Shown one piece after another: positions 27,378-35,542 of a stretch of 64,000 bases of DNA. Position 1 is the first letter of the stretch. Each line of letters starts with the position of its first letter. The notes under the pieces were generated by a model, which ran no database searches, was not told the DNA's origin, and was given only the letters and a program-made list of their open reading frames with translations. The stretch is taken from contig CABHOK010000003.1 of NCBI GenBank assembly GCA_902168205.1, positions 2,046,001-2,110,000 on the forward strand. The letters run 5' to 3'. The position numbers were made by a program, and so were the translations under genes. Source of the DNA: an uncultured Chitinophaga sp. (GTDB taxonomy: Bacteria > Bacteroidota > Bacteroidia > Cytophagales > Cyclobacteriaceae).

Positions 27378-30300
27378 TCATTTCCTCACAATCACCGTCT
27401 CAAACTTCGTCCGCTTACCCTGCACCACACGCACCCGGTAAACACCATCCGGTATATCATCAATAGCGAACGTAACAATAGCATCAGCGTTTGGTATTGT
27501 TTTCACGGCACGACCATAAATATCAATCAATGTTACTTCGAAAGCGTCTTTGTTATCGGTGTCCGGAGCAATACTCAGTTCTTGTTTGGCAGGATTCGGA
27601 TACACCTTGAATGAACAGTGACTTTGCCTGCCGGATTCATCTTCATCCACTGCGATCGTTGAAGCCTGAGTTGCACTACTGATCACCAGGTGATCGAGAT
27701 TCGGACCGCTGCTGCCAATGGCGGTGGCGCGAATCAGGTTGGTACCGGCTATCAATGTTGCCGGTATAGATATAGTCGTCCAGGTAGTCCACGTGGTTGT
27801 GCGCGGAAATGTAAGCGAACTGTTTATCGTTGTACCATTCACGCTGATGGCCAGTGCGCGTGGCGTGTTGCCCATCGAATACCGGAAGGTAAGCGTATAA
27901 TTACCGGCTGTTGGTATAGCAGTTGACCACTGTACATAATCGTTTGATGCATTCTGATAGTCTGCGAAACCGCTTCCGGTATAGCCTGCCTGGTTGTTCA
28001 ATACAATCGCACCGGAGAGTGTTGCGTTCTCAGCTTCCAAGGTAACAGGAGCGAAGGTTGTTGTCCGGAATAAGGCCGATGCCGGAATAACCTGTTTGGT
28101 TATACCCGGACCAGCATAACTTGCTGTGAGCACAGCAGAACCTTGTCGTTCGAAGAATGTAACGGTAAGGCTATGCTTGCCTCGCTTGAGTCCAATTGTT
28201 CCGGAGGCTTCTTGCGTTGCATGTAAACCATCGTTGTTAACGACCACCGTTGATCCTATTAATAACTGGCTGCCGTCATCGGAACTGGTATAAAAGGTAT
28301 AGGTACCATCGGTAGGCACATCGATATACCCGGTATACCGGAAGGCGTAATCGTCTTCGCGATTGCGCGGTGTAAGATTGATCGTAGTAAGATTGCCGGT
28401 CTCAACCGGAGTAAGCGCTGCAAAGTTCGGGAGCGCTGACCACACACCTTCATAGTATGCGTAAGCTATACCGGCTGTCGTGTTTGCAGGATTGTCCGGT
28501 TCACGTAACGAACTGGTCCGGTATACAGCTGTATAGGTTATATCATCAATCGGGGTGGAGATAGTTTGCGTTGCACTGCCACCGTGTAACCACCGATCAA
28601 ACTCGTATGTTATACCTCCGGAAGTTTGAGGCGACACTACACCAATGGCGCGTTGTATACCTTCAACACTCAGATCCGAAGTTGGTGTAGTAACCGGTTG
28701 GCCATCCAATGTTACTTGTAAACCAGTCGGTTGTGTTGCCAGGTTTATAGTAGACTTACGCGGAAGTATATCACGCTGTACGGTATCTTTCAATCCTTGT
28801 GAATCGGTAACGATCAGGTATAATCGATACCATACATTGTCTGCGACTTCACCACTCGCAGGTATGGTGAACGATCCGCTCTTTACACCTGATGCTATAG
28901 GAGGTCCATCGTGATGGTGCGTGTCATGATGGAAATGTACCAGCCAGGTAAAGGCACTTGCGGGCAATGTACCATCTTCTGCATCGGTAGCATCTCCGGA
29001 AAAATTGATTACATCACCACCACGGTATAGTGTACCGGCTGCTGGTGTTGTAAGAGTAGCAACGGGGGCTGCGTTAAAGGTTGTAACCGTGAGCGTTGCT
29101 GAATTACTCGTAGCAGTACCTGCTGCATTGGACACAATAACACGATATGAACCTGCATGTGAAGTTTGCGCACTGGCAATGGTATAGGTTGATGATGTAG
29201 CTCCTGTAATATTTACATTGTTTCGCTGCCATTGATAGGTGAGAGGTGCAGTACCGGTAGCGGTAACCGAGAACGATGCGGGCTGTCCGGCAGATACCGT
29301 TACATTCGCAGGGTGTGTAACAATAGCCGGTGCTGTGTTGACAGTATATATAATTCTGAACAAAGCACCTGTACTTCTTTCGAGATAATATAGGTTTCCG
29401 TCATTGCCTACATCTATACTTAGCGCATCACCGCCTAGTCCGGTAGCGAATGGAAGCCGTGTAGCTGTTGATCCGGACAGACTCAGCATGTTGATCCAGC
29501 GGTTGCAAAGATCCTGGAAGAAATAGCGACCGGTATATTCTGCCGGGTAATTTGTAGTAGCAGGATTGAAGAATACGCCACCCGTGATGGCACAACCAAG
29601 TCCATCACCAGAGCCGTGCTGGTATGCATATACCGGATTGGTATAGGCGGGATTGGTGCTAGTACCTTCGGCAGCAGGCCATCCGAAATTCAATCCACCG
29701 GTTGTGGCATCATTGATCTCTTCCCACGTACCTTGTCCTACATCATTCACAAAGATTCTTCCTGTTCCAGGTTGTACATCGAACGTATAAGGGTTCCGCA
29801 GTCCATACGCCCAAACTCTTCTGCGTTGTTCAGACCCGGTGGTGTACGGATTACCTGTCGGTATAGATCCATCCGGATTGATGCGAAGTATTTTTCCATG
29901 GTAAGTATCCAGGTTCTGTGCGTGGGCCGAGTTTGCATTCTCGCCAATGGCAACATACAATAAACCGTTTTTGAAATGCATAGCCCCACCGTTGTGATTA
30001 GTAGCACTGCTCAGCGGATCCAGGTTTAGTATAACAACTTCACTGCCGGGCACTACCACATCACCATTGCCGGTAAAGCGACTGATGCGATTCCGCGAAC
30101 CATCGGGCAATGTATAATAAAGATATATATACTGATTGGTGGCGAAGTTGGGATGCAGTGCTATACCAATAAGACCGCGCTCACCACTTGAGTTTACGCT
30201 CAACTGAAGGAACGGTGTAGGGAGCAACGCACCATTCTTGATCACGCGAAGGGTTCCGTTTTGTTGGGCTACAAAGATTCGTCCATCAGGAGCGAAAGCC

Positions 30301-30452
30301 ATTACGGTAGGATTGCTGATGCCATTGGCAACTTGTACACGGCTGAAACCGGCCGGGAACGTTTGGGCAAACACAGGTGTACGGAGTACACCAAGGAGCA
30401 GAAAAAAACAGAGTGCAGTTCTTTTTGCTAAAGTAGCGTTAAAGTTTTGCAT
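27378..30452 (-). CDS. T9SS-secreted PQQ-type sugar dehydrogenase with Ig, PA14 and CBM domains
   Basis: A 1024-aa secreted multidomain protein. In order: signal peptide (about 1-29, PVFAQ); six-bladed soluble sugar dehydrogenase-like propeller (about 32-365; GERGLIGIALHPNF, SATNHNGGAMHF, WAYGLRNPYTFD); Ig-like domain (about 375-455; YQWQRNNVNITGA, AGSYRVIVSNAAG); a domain with a His-rich strip (HFHHDTHHHDG, near 510); PA14 domain (about 655-790; YAFRYTGYID, SDDGSQLLI); CBM6/35-like domain (about 800-925, LEAENATLSG); and a type IX sorting domain (about 945-1024; YPNPAKQELSI, GVYRVRVVQG). It is predicted to oxidise sugars or bind polysaccharide on the cell surface. Whether the propeller holds PQQ is not proven. 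Confidence 0.88.
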   Translation of the reverse strand: MQNFNATLAKRTALCFFLLLGVLRTPVFAQTFPAGFSRVQVANGISNPTVMAFAPDGRIFVAQQNGTLRVIKNGALLPTPFLQLSVNSSGERGLIGIALHPNFATNQYIYLYYTLPDGSRNRISRFTGNGDVVVPGSEVVILNLDPLSSATNHNGGAMHFKNGLLYVAIGENANSAHAQNLDTYHGKILRINPDGSIPTGNPYTTGSEQRRRVWAYGLRNPYTFDVQPGTGRIFVNDVGQGTWEEINDATTGGLNFGWPAAEGTSTNPAYTNPVYAYQHGSGDGLGCAITGGVFFNPATTNYPAEYTGRYFFQDLCNRWINMLSLSGSTATRLPFATGLGGDALSIDVGNDGNLYYLERSTGALFRIIYTVNTAPAIVTHPANVTVSAGQPASFSVTATGTAPLTYQWQRNNVNITGATSSTYTIASAQTSHAGSYRVIVSNAAGTATSNSATLTVTTFNAAPVATLTTPAAGTLYRGGDVINFSGDATDAEDGTLPASAFTWLVHFHHDTHHHDGPPIASGVKSGSFTIPASGEVADNVWYRLYLIVTDSQGLKDTVQRDILPRKSTINLATQPTGLQVTLDGQPVTTPTSDLSVEGIQRAIGVVSPQTSGGITYEFDRWLHGGSATQTISTPIDDITYTAVYRTSSLREPDNPANTTAGIAYAYYEGVWSALPNFAALTPVETGNLTTINLTPRNREDDYAFRYTGYIDVPTDGTYTFYTSSDDGSQLLIGSTVVVNNDGLHATQEASGTIGLKRGKHSLTVTFFERQGSAVLTASYAGPGITKQVIPASALFRTTTFAPVTLEAENATLSGAIVLNNQAGYTGSGFADYQNASNDYVQWSTAIPTAGNYTLTFRYSMGNTPRALAISVNGTTINSSLTFPRTTTWTTWTTISIPATLIAGTNLIRATAIGSSGPNLDHLVISSATQASTIAVDEDESGRQSHCSFKVYPNPAKQELSIAPDTDNKDAFEVTLIDIYGRAVKTIPNADAIVTFAIDDIPDGVYRVRVVQGKRTKFETVIVRK

Positions 30453-30792
30453 GCAGATGCGTGTTTAAAAGTGTTATCATAAGCAGATATATAGTTGTAG
30501 AGAATCGTAAAGCAGTTATGCTGCAGATAGTGTATCCACAGTAAACCGTTGACTTTGTTTTTATTTTAATACTGCAATGGTTTCGATAACAATTCAGAAA
30601 CATTCATTGTATACCGTGAAGAACTCCACGATTCACACGCACAAGAGCGGTATAGAATGGGTTGCTGTGGCCAGTGTAATAGCAAATGGCGTGTGATAGC
30701 CTAAATAATAGTGCCATCCTCCATAGATGAGAATCTGCCGTATACTGACGGGTAACCGATGGGAGGGGTAGAGAAAAGTAAGCAAAATGAAA
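30453..30792. other. Intergenic region without a recognisable gene
   Basis: This 340-base stretch lies between the secreted dehydrogenase and the clpP terminator, both on the minus strand. It must hold the dehydrogenase promoter on the minus strand, but I see no exact TTTG/TANNTTTG pair. No open frame or RNA fold stood out. Confidence 0.4.
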
Positions 30793-30816
30793 GTAGTCAC
30801 CCGGGCGGATGACTAC
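30793..30816 (-). terminator. Minus-strand terminator after clpP-like gene
   Basis: GTAGTCAC and ATGACTAC (7 paired bases plus one mismatch, then CC/GG) form a hairpin at 30793-30816. On the minus strand it is followed by TTTCATTTTGC. It lies 39 bases past the clpP-like stop. Confidence 0.6.
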
Positions 30817-30854
30817 AACTATATATATCTTTTTCGGAGCGCAAGTTTCAACGT

Positions 30855-31505
30855 CTATTCCGCTTTTTGAAAAAGCTTCACATCGATTTCCGGGTTGCTG
30901 AGTACAACCACATCGCTAATGTCGCCTAATACTTCATCGATGAGACCGAAGTCTTTTGCTTCGGGGGCGCTCATAAATTTGTCGCGTAAGAAGTACTCTT
31001 CAATCTCTTTCCAGGTATGTCCTGAATGTTTGCCCATTAAGTGAAAGAGCTGTGCCTGTATGCGCTCCTGTTCACGCGTAGCAATGCGTACATCTTCGGT
31101 ATAGCCTTGTGCCCCGCCACCGGTTGGGTGCATGTGTATGGTAGCATGCGGCAATGCATACCGTTTACCTTTACAACCTGAGGTCAGCAAGGCGGTGCCC
31201 ATACTGGCCGATACGCCTACGGCTACTGTTGAGACCGGTGCCTGTATCATTTGCATGGCATCGTATATGGCAAGCCCTGCATATACACTTCCTCCCGGAC
31301 TGTTAATATATAGGCTGATCTGTCTTTTTTGATCAATGCTATTCAGGTAGAGCAGCTGTGCAACAATAACATTGGCGACAGCATCATTTATACCGGTGCC
31401 CAGAAAAATAATGCGTTCTTTCAACAGCAGACTATAAATGTCGTAAGCACGTTCGCCCCGCGCGCTGTTGTCGATCACCATCGGTATCATATTCGCTTGT
31501 ATCAT
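30855..31505 (-). CDS. Divergent ClpP-family serine protease
   Basis: A 216-aa ClpP-fold peptidase. I chose ATG 31505, 7 bases after the upstream stop and just before the conserved IPMVIDNSARGERAYDIYSLLLKERI; an in-frame start at 31565 would overlap the preceding gene. The catalytic triad is visible: Ser about 101 (GVSASMGT), His about 126 (ATIHMHPTGG) and Asp about 175 (LRDKFMSAPEA). The His motif reads HPT rather than the usual HQP and the neighbourhood is not the housekeeping tig-clpP-clpX order, so this is probably a second, specialised ClpP paralog. It is the third gene of an operon with an ECF sigma factor. Confidence 0.9.
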   Translation of the reverse strand: MIQANMIPMVIDNSARGERAYDIYSLLLKERIIFLGTGINDAVANVIVAQLLYLNSIDQKRQISLYINSPGGSVYAGLAIYDAMQMIQAPVSTVAVGVSASMGTALLTSGCKGKRYALPHATIHMHPTGGGAQGYTEDVRIATREQERIQAQLFHLMGKHSGHTWKEIEEYFLRDKFMSAPEAKDFGLIDEVLGDISDVVVLSNPEIDVKLFQKAE

Positions 31506-31512
31506 CTTTGCT

Positions 31513-31779
31513 TCATTTAAATAGTTTAACAATTTCTTCTTTCCACTCTGCGTGCTGCGATTCATGGAAAAGTTTGTGCTGGACGTTCAGTGCCTGCTGT
31601 TTTATTTTTCTCCGGTGATATAGCTTTGTTAATGTATATACTTTCTGCTGGACAGATACATTGCATCGCAGTAACGGACTCGTTAGCAGGCGCGCTTCAA
31701 ACACAAGTCTTTCTTCCGGGGATAACTGACCCTGCAGGTATTTTTCCGTGAGCGCTATTTCATTCAATGAAGTCCTCAT
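31513..31779 (-). CDS. Small protein between sigma factor and ClpP
   Basis: An 88-aa protein of unknown function, starting at ATG 31779 inside the end of the sigma gene (20-base overlap). The N-terminal part (LNEIALTEKYLQGQLSPEERLVFEARLL) resembles the short helical segment that begins many Bacteroidota anti-sigma factors and zf-HC2-like proteins. There is no zinc-binding Cys/His cluster and no membrane helix; the C-terminal half is basic and helical (LTKLYHRRKIKQQ). Position suggests it modulates the sigma factor or delivers a substrate to ClpP. Both are inference. Confidence 0.6.
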   Translation of the reverse strand: MRTSLNEIALTEKYLQGQLSPEERLVFEARLLTSPLLRCNVSVQQKVYTLTKLYHRRKIKQQALNVQHKLFHESQHAEWKEEIVKLFK

Positions 31780-32323
31780 ACGAAATGGATTTTTCTTTGA
31801 TGGTATTTCTGATCTTTTCGATGCACTTGTATTTCTGAACGGTAGCGGAACGTTCCGTGCCAAAACCAAATTTGCCGGCCAATAGCTTCATGGATATTTT
31901 TTCATAATAGAAAGCCTGCAATAACTCCATGCATTTCTCTCCTGTCGTGGCCAGAAGTTTTAGTAGTTGTAGACTGTCTACTTCCGGAGTATAATCATTC
32001 GGAATTGTAATGGAAGCTTCTATCATATCCAGTGATACCTTCTTATGATCGTGTGTATACTTTCGCATCCACAGGTGTTTGGTTATACCGAGTATATAGG
32101 CTTCCGGTGATGTATACAGCGTGAAGTCAGCATCGTTTGATTTTTCATAATAGATTACGAGTGCATCCTGAAACAGATCGGATGCGTCATCCAGGGATCC
32201 GTTCATTTTGCGTACGAACCTGGCAACAACGGGAAAGGCTGTTATATAAAGTTCTTCAAACAGCTTATCGCGTTCTGCGTCAGAAAGTGTTTGGGTAATC
32301 TCATTGAGCATTACAGTTTCCAT
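31760..32323 (-). CDS. ECF-type RNA polymerase sigma factor
   Basis: A 187-aa sigma-70-family protein. ATG 32323 is preferred to an in-frame start at 32368. The sigma-2 region is at about 30-95 (DDASDLFQDALVIYYEK, then AYILGITKHLWMRKY). Sigma-4 is at about 125-180 (GEKCMELLQAFYYEKISMKLLAGKFGFG...TVQKYKCIEKIR). There is no sigma-1 or sigma-3 region, as in ECF factors. It is the first gene of a three-gene operon, so it may control its own operon and thereby the ClpP-like protease. Confidence 0.82.
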   Translation of the reverse strand: METVMLNEITQTLSDAERDKLFEELYITAFPVVARFVRKMNGSLDDASDLFQDALVIYYEKSNDADFTLYTSPEAYILGITKHLWMRKYTHDHKKVSLDMIEASITIPNDYTPEVDSLQLLKLLATTGEKCMELLQAFYYEKISMKLLAGKFGFGTERSATVQKYKCIEKIRNTIKEKSISYEDFIE

Positions 32324-32363
32324 ACAGTACGTTTTAATACGATGTGCAGAAAAATGAAAAGAT

Positions 32364-32383
32364 ATCACCTTTAAACCGGTGAT
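32364..32383. terminator. Hairpin between the Cys-rich gene and the sigma operon
   Basis: ATCACC (32364-32369) pairs with GGTGAT (32378-32383). A run of T follows on the + strand and a T-rich stretch (ATCTTTTCATTTTT) on the minus strand. It probably ends the minus-strand Cys/Gly-rich gene. Confidence 0.45.
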
Positions 32384-32515
32384 TTTTTTATTCTCTTGTA
32401 AAGTTAGAGGATTATGAAAATATCCAATGAAACAACGTCAGCGTATGGAACGCAGGGGAGAAGAATAGATGTGATTGAGACAACGGTGTGTAACTGAGCG
32501 TGTAAGCCAGGCGAT

Positions 32516-33306
32516 TTAGTCACCACCACCGCATCCGCCACAACCGGAGCAACCACTGTCTCCTGAGCTACAGCCACTGTCTGAACTGCAACCACTGGAG
32601 TGGCTGTGGCTATCAAAGGAAGACCAACATCCGGAAGAACTGGAGGTTGGCCAGTAAGTAGAGCATCCGCTGGTATCGGTGCTTGCTCTTCGATCAAATT
32701 CCTGCTGCAACTCTATTTCTATTTCTTTCGCCAGCGTTGTATCAAAAGATGCCAGCAGAAAGATGTTGCCATCAATGGATTTCAAATTGTCCAATATGCG
32801 CTGGTCTTTGTTCTCCCTGTACGCGGTAACAAGTTTTTCCAACGTTTCGAATTCAAAGTCAATGGCTGCGTTTGTAGATATACCACCGGATGTATACGAG
32901 AAACCACCGAATAGTCTTTGCAGCCAGTTTCGCTTAACGATGTCTTGCAGTGTATATGACTTAAGTATCATGGACACGTATCTTGTTTGTGAGCCTGCAT
33001 TTTCGTAACCGATTCGTACAGCATTGTCAAAAAGTAATTTCAGTATATTGTTTTGAAGGAATGGTGAGAGGAAAACATGTTCGTGCGCCAGGCCGGTATA
33101 TTCGTGAAATCTTTTTCCAATGCGTATATACCGGTACGTTTTAAAGGAATTTTGGAGATCTGTTTGCAGTTTCATTTCTTCGATTTCAAGCACTTGGTGT
33201 ACAGGAGATCCATCAAGGTATATTTCAACAGATCTTTCAGTGGTGCTGCTGGTCCGCTTCGGATGAGCAGTGTTTCCGCCGGGGTCAGTTTAGTTAATTG
33301 ATTCAT
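32516..33306 (-). pseudogene. TIGR04222-like Cys/Gly/Ser-rich protein, frameshifted near the 5' end
   Basis: The gene begins at ATG 33306, sharing ATGA with the stop of the upstream gene. The first 44 codons (MNQLTKLTPAETLLIRSGPA... DLLKYTLMDLLYT) end at a TGA at 33172-33174. The rest of the protein continues in another frame from about 33200 (QVLEIEEMKLQTD...), ending in a Cys/Ser/Gly-rich tail (SSGDSGCSGCGGCGGGD). One missing base near 33195-33210 would restore about 263 continuous residues. The layout (helical body plus C-rich tail, GRDP-like neighbour) recalls TIGR04222 proteins, whose function is unknown. It could be a true mutation, an assembly error or a -1 recoding event. The downstream frame can start at GTG 33193. 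Confidence 0.65.
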
Positions 33307-33794
33307 AGTATAAATGGTTTTTTGATAATCCAGTTTTTGTCAAGATTTATACGTTGATAATTGATTTCGCTAAATCGCTTTTGATTGACCGGCCATATAT
33401 CAGCAGGTGGTGGTTCTTGGAATATAGCGGTATAGGTGTCCAATGTTTTGGTATACCAGTCGTTGAATTTCTCGCCTTCCTGTTTGCCTCCTTTTGTAGG
33501 ACCGTGATGAACTTCACGCTTCAGTACGGTAGCGCAAAATTCTTTCCAGTACGAGTATGTATATAGCAGGTGTAAGTGCCATACCTGGTCAACCTGATCG
33601 GAAGGAGTGAGCGGATGTCCTGCCACACAAATGAGGAACATGAATTTCTTATACTCCTCAATGGTGCGCAAGGTATATTCCAGTGTCCATCCGTTTTCGC
33701 GCGCCAGTCTGCTGCTAAACGGAAACGCGGATTCAGGATCGTCCAATTCAAACGCCCGTACTTTTAGCCAGAGCGCACGTTGTTCTTCCGTCAT
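33303..33794 (-). CDS. GRDP-like (DUF1399/glycine-rich-domain-like) protein
   Basis: A 163-aa cytosolic protein. The signature AGHPLTPSDQVDQVWHLHLLYTYSYWKEFC (about 55-85) matches the plant/bacterial GRDP (DUF1399) family, with its conserved VDxxWHxHL. A Trp/His-rich C-terminal half follows. The molecular role is not known. Its stop overlaps the start of the Cys-rich gene (ATGA), so the two are translationally coupled and probably work together. Confidence 0.75.
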   Translation of the reverse strand: MTEEQRALWLKVRAFELDDPESAFPFSSRLARENGWTLEYTLRTIEEYKKFMFLICVAGHPLTPSDQVDQVWHLHLLYTYSYWKEFCATVLKREVHHGPTKGGKQEGEKFNDWYTKTLDTYTAIFQEPPPADIWPVNQKRFSEINYQRINLDKNWIIKKPFIL

Positions 33795-34023
33795 AGTATA
33801 ATTACAGATTTTTTTGATTTATAGTCCGGGGAGAAGATTTCCGGTATGTCGCGATGTGAAACAATGAAGCGTGAAACAGTAACGATTGGCGTGAAACCTG
33901 GATTTGTTTGCTTGCTGAGGTTGTTTGTGTTTTTGGTATCAGATATATACTTGTTTACAATAGTATAAACGTCATTTCTTCCGCCTGGTTTCTGCCGAAA
34001 ACGATGTACTGTAAAATATTTTT

Positions 34024-34440
34024 TTAGGAGATAACCAGTAGTACACCGCAGATAATAAATATAGCACCCAATGCGGTTTTTAGGGTAAGCGATTCATTCA
34101 GGAATAGTACCGAAAGAATAATCGTAAGGGCTACGCTTAATTTATCCACCGGTGCAACCTGTGATACCTTTCCCAATTGCAATGCTTTGAAATAAAACAA
34201 CCACGATAAACCGGTTGCAATACCGGAGAGAACAATGAAAATGATGTTGTTTTTGTTAAGTGAACTGGTGAGTAAAACAACATTTCCTTTGAAGAATACA
34301 AGGGTCCATGTAATTACCATGATGACCAGTGTACGTATAGCGGTTGCCAGATCGGAGTCAACGTCTTTTATACCAACTTTGGCAAAAATGGCTGTGAGCG
34401 AAGCAAACAACGCTGACAGCGGTGCATAGATCCACCACAT
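34024..34440 (-). CDS. EamA/DMT-family small membrane transporter
   Basis: A 138-aa inner-membrane protein with about five hydrophobic helices forming a single EamA unit (YAPLSALFASLTAIFAKVGIKDVDS at the start; SQVAPVDKLSVALTIILSVLFLNESLTLKTALGAIFIICGVLL at the end). It is half the length of two-unit DMT transporters, so it probably works as a dimer. It is the last gene of the minus-strand run, 47 bases after the polytopic membrane protein, and may or may not belong to that operon. Substrate unknown. Confidence 0.85.
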   Translation of the reverse strand: MWWIYAPLSALFASLTAIFAKVGIKDVDSDLATAIRTLVIMVITWTLVFFKGNVVLLTSSLNKNNIIFIVLSGIATGLSWLFYFKALQLGKVSQVAPVDKLSVALTIILSVLFLNESLTLKTALGAIFIICGVLLVIS

Positions 34441-34487
34441 ATATAGTGTATTAGTTTATATACAAGGTACAAAGACGATGTGAAAGA

Positions 34488-35525
34488 TCAGATCCTTGCC
34501 TGCGAATCTTTGGAGAAGCGCCAGATGAATCCATCCAGAACGTAGTGGGTAATCTGCGGCAAGACCAACAAGGGTACAATCACCGAGAGTATAAAAGGAT
34601 TGTCTAAGGGGTCATGCGCTGTAAAGAATGGAAATATATCCGGATGATCTTTCCACACCAGGATGTCCCACAAAGTCTCTTCGAAATAGGCGAGACCCAG
34701 CAATATAGTCATGAAGATGGCGATACCCTTCCAGCCAAATGAAAAGCCCGGAGCTTTCTTTTCTCCGTGAATCCAGATCAAACCCATATAGGGTATACCG
34801 TGCGCCACCACGTTGAGCAATGTAAAAATCAGGTCCCCCTGAAAGGTGATGATGCCAACGTACCACGACAAGTATGTACCCAGCATGATCATATTCTTAG
34901 GTATATTCAGTAATTTGTTCTGATAACTAACCCACGCTTCTTTGACCATATAGAAAACGATGATTGCTATAAATATACCCTGAACTATATCTGAAGCAAT
35001 AATGGATTTCAGGGCCACAAAATCACCCTGCACAAACCAGCTCAATTTGGATGTGAGGTGCAGGTGCCAGTATAAAAGCGGGTATAGCGTAGCATTGTAG
35101 ATGGCCACCGTATCAATGGTTCGAGATAATTTTGAGGCTGCTTCTTTGCGAGAGTATAATCGTATAAAGCCGTATTGCTGCCGCACAAAATGGAACGCTG
35201 CTACATAAGCGAGTATTCTCCAGAACAACATGGAGTCGTAGAAGTGTAGGCCCGCGCCTATCAAGAATGCTGTTACCGGTATCGTGATCAACAGACTTTT
35301 ATACTTTACGAAAGTAGGCTTGTCCCAATAAAAGCGGAATAAGGTGCTATATACGTGGCTCACGTCAATGCACAACACGAGGAGTACCCACCAGAAGCTG
35401 GAGACCTCGTGACTTATAAAGTAATCCTGAAATATAAAAATGGCAACCACGGGCAGGAGCGAAGGGGCCAGTATCAAGCCAATCTCTTTCTGCGGATCGC
35501 AAAGCCACGGTTGCTTCGTTGTCAT
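34488..35525 (-). CDS. Polytopic membrane protein with conserved-looking histidines
   Basis: A 345-aa protein of unknown function with about eight hydrophobic segments. Polar residues recur at helix ends: DVSHVYSTLFRFYWDKP (near 54), AAFHFVRQQYGFIRLY (near 109), VVAHGIPYMGLIWIHGEK (near 239) and THYVLDGFIWRFSK (near 327). Four His-containing helix motifs with Asp, Arg and Trp recall membrane-embedded metal enzymes, but I cannot assign a family. The gene starts 17 bases after the FAD oxidoreductase and is the distal member of the polyamine-type operon. Confidence 0.75.
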   Translation of the reverse strand: MTTKQPWLCDPQKEIGLILAPSLLPVVAIFIFQDYFISHEVSSFWWVLLVLCIDVSHVYSTLFRFYWDKPTFVKYKSLLITIPVTAFLIGAGLHFYDSMLFWRILAYVAAFHFVRQQYGFIRLYSRKEAASKLSRTIDTVAIYNATLYPLLYWHLHLTSKLSWFVQGDFVALKSIIASDIVQGIFIAIIVFYMVKEAWVSYQNKLLNIPKNMIMLGTYLSWYVGIITFQGDLIFTLLNVVAHGIPYMGLIWIHGEKKAPGFSFGWKGIAIFMTILLGLAYFEETLWDILVWKDHPDIFPFFTAHDPLDNPFILSVIVPLLVLPQITHYVLDGFIWRFSKDSQARI

Positions 35526-35542
35526 ATACCTATATTAATCGG

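Noticed and set aside
32404-32697. Ala/Val/Pro-rich minus-strand open frame
   Set aside because: It is the off-frame reading of the Cys/Gly/Ser-rich repeat of the TIGR04222-like gene.
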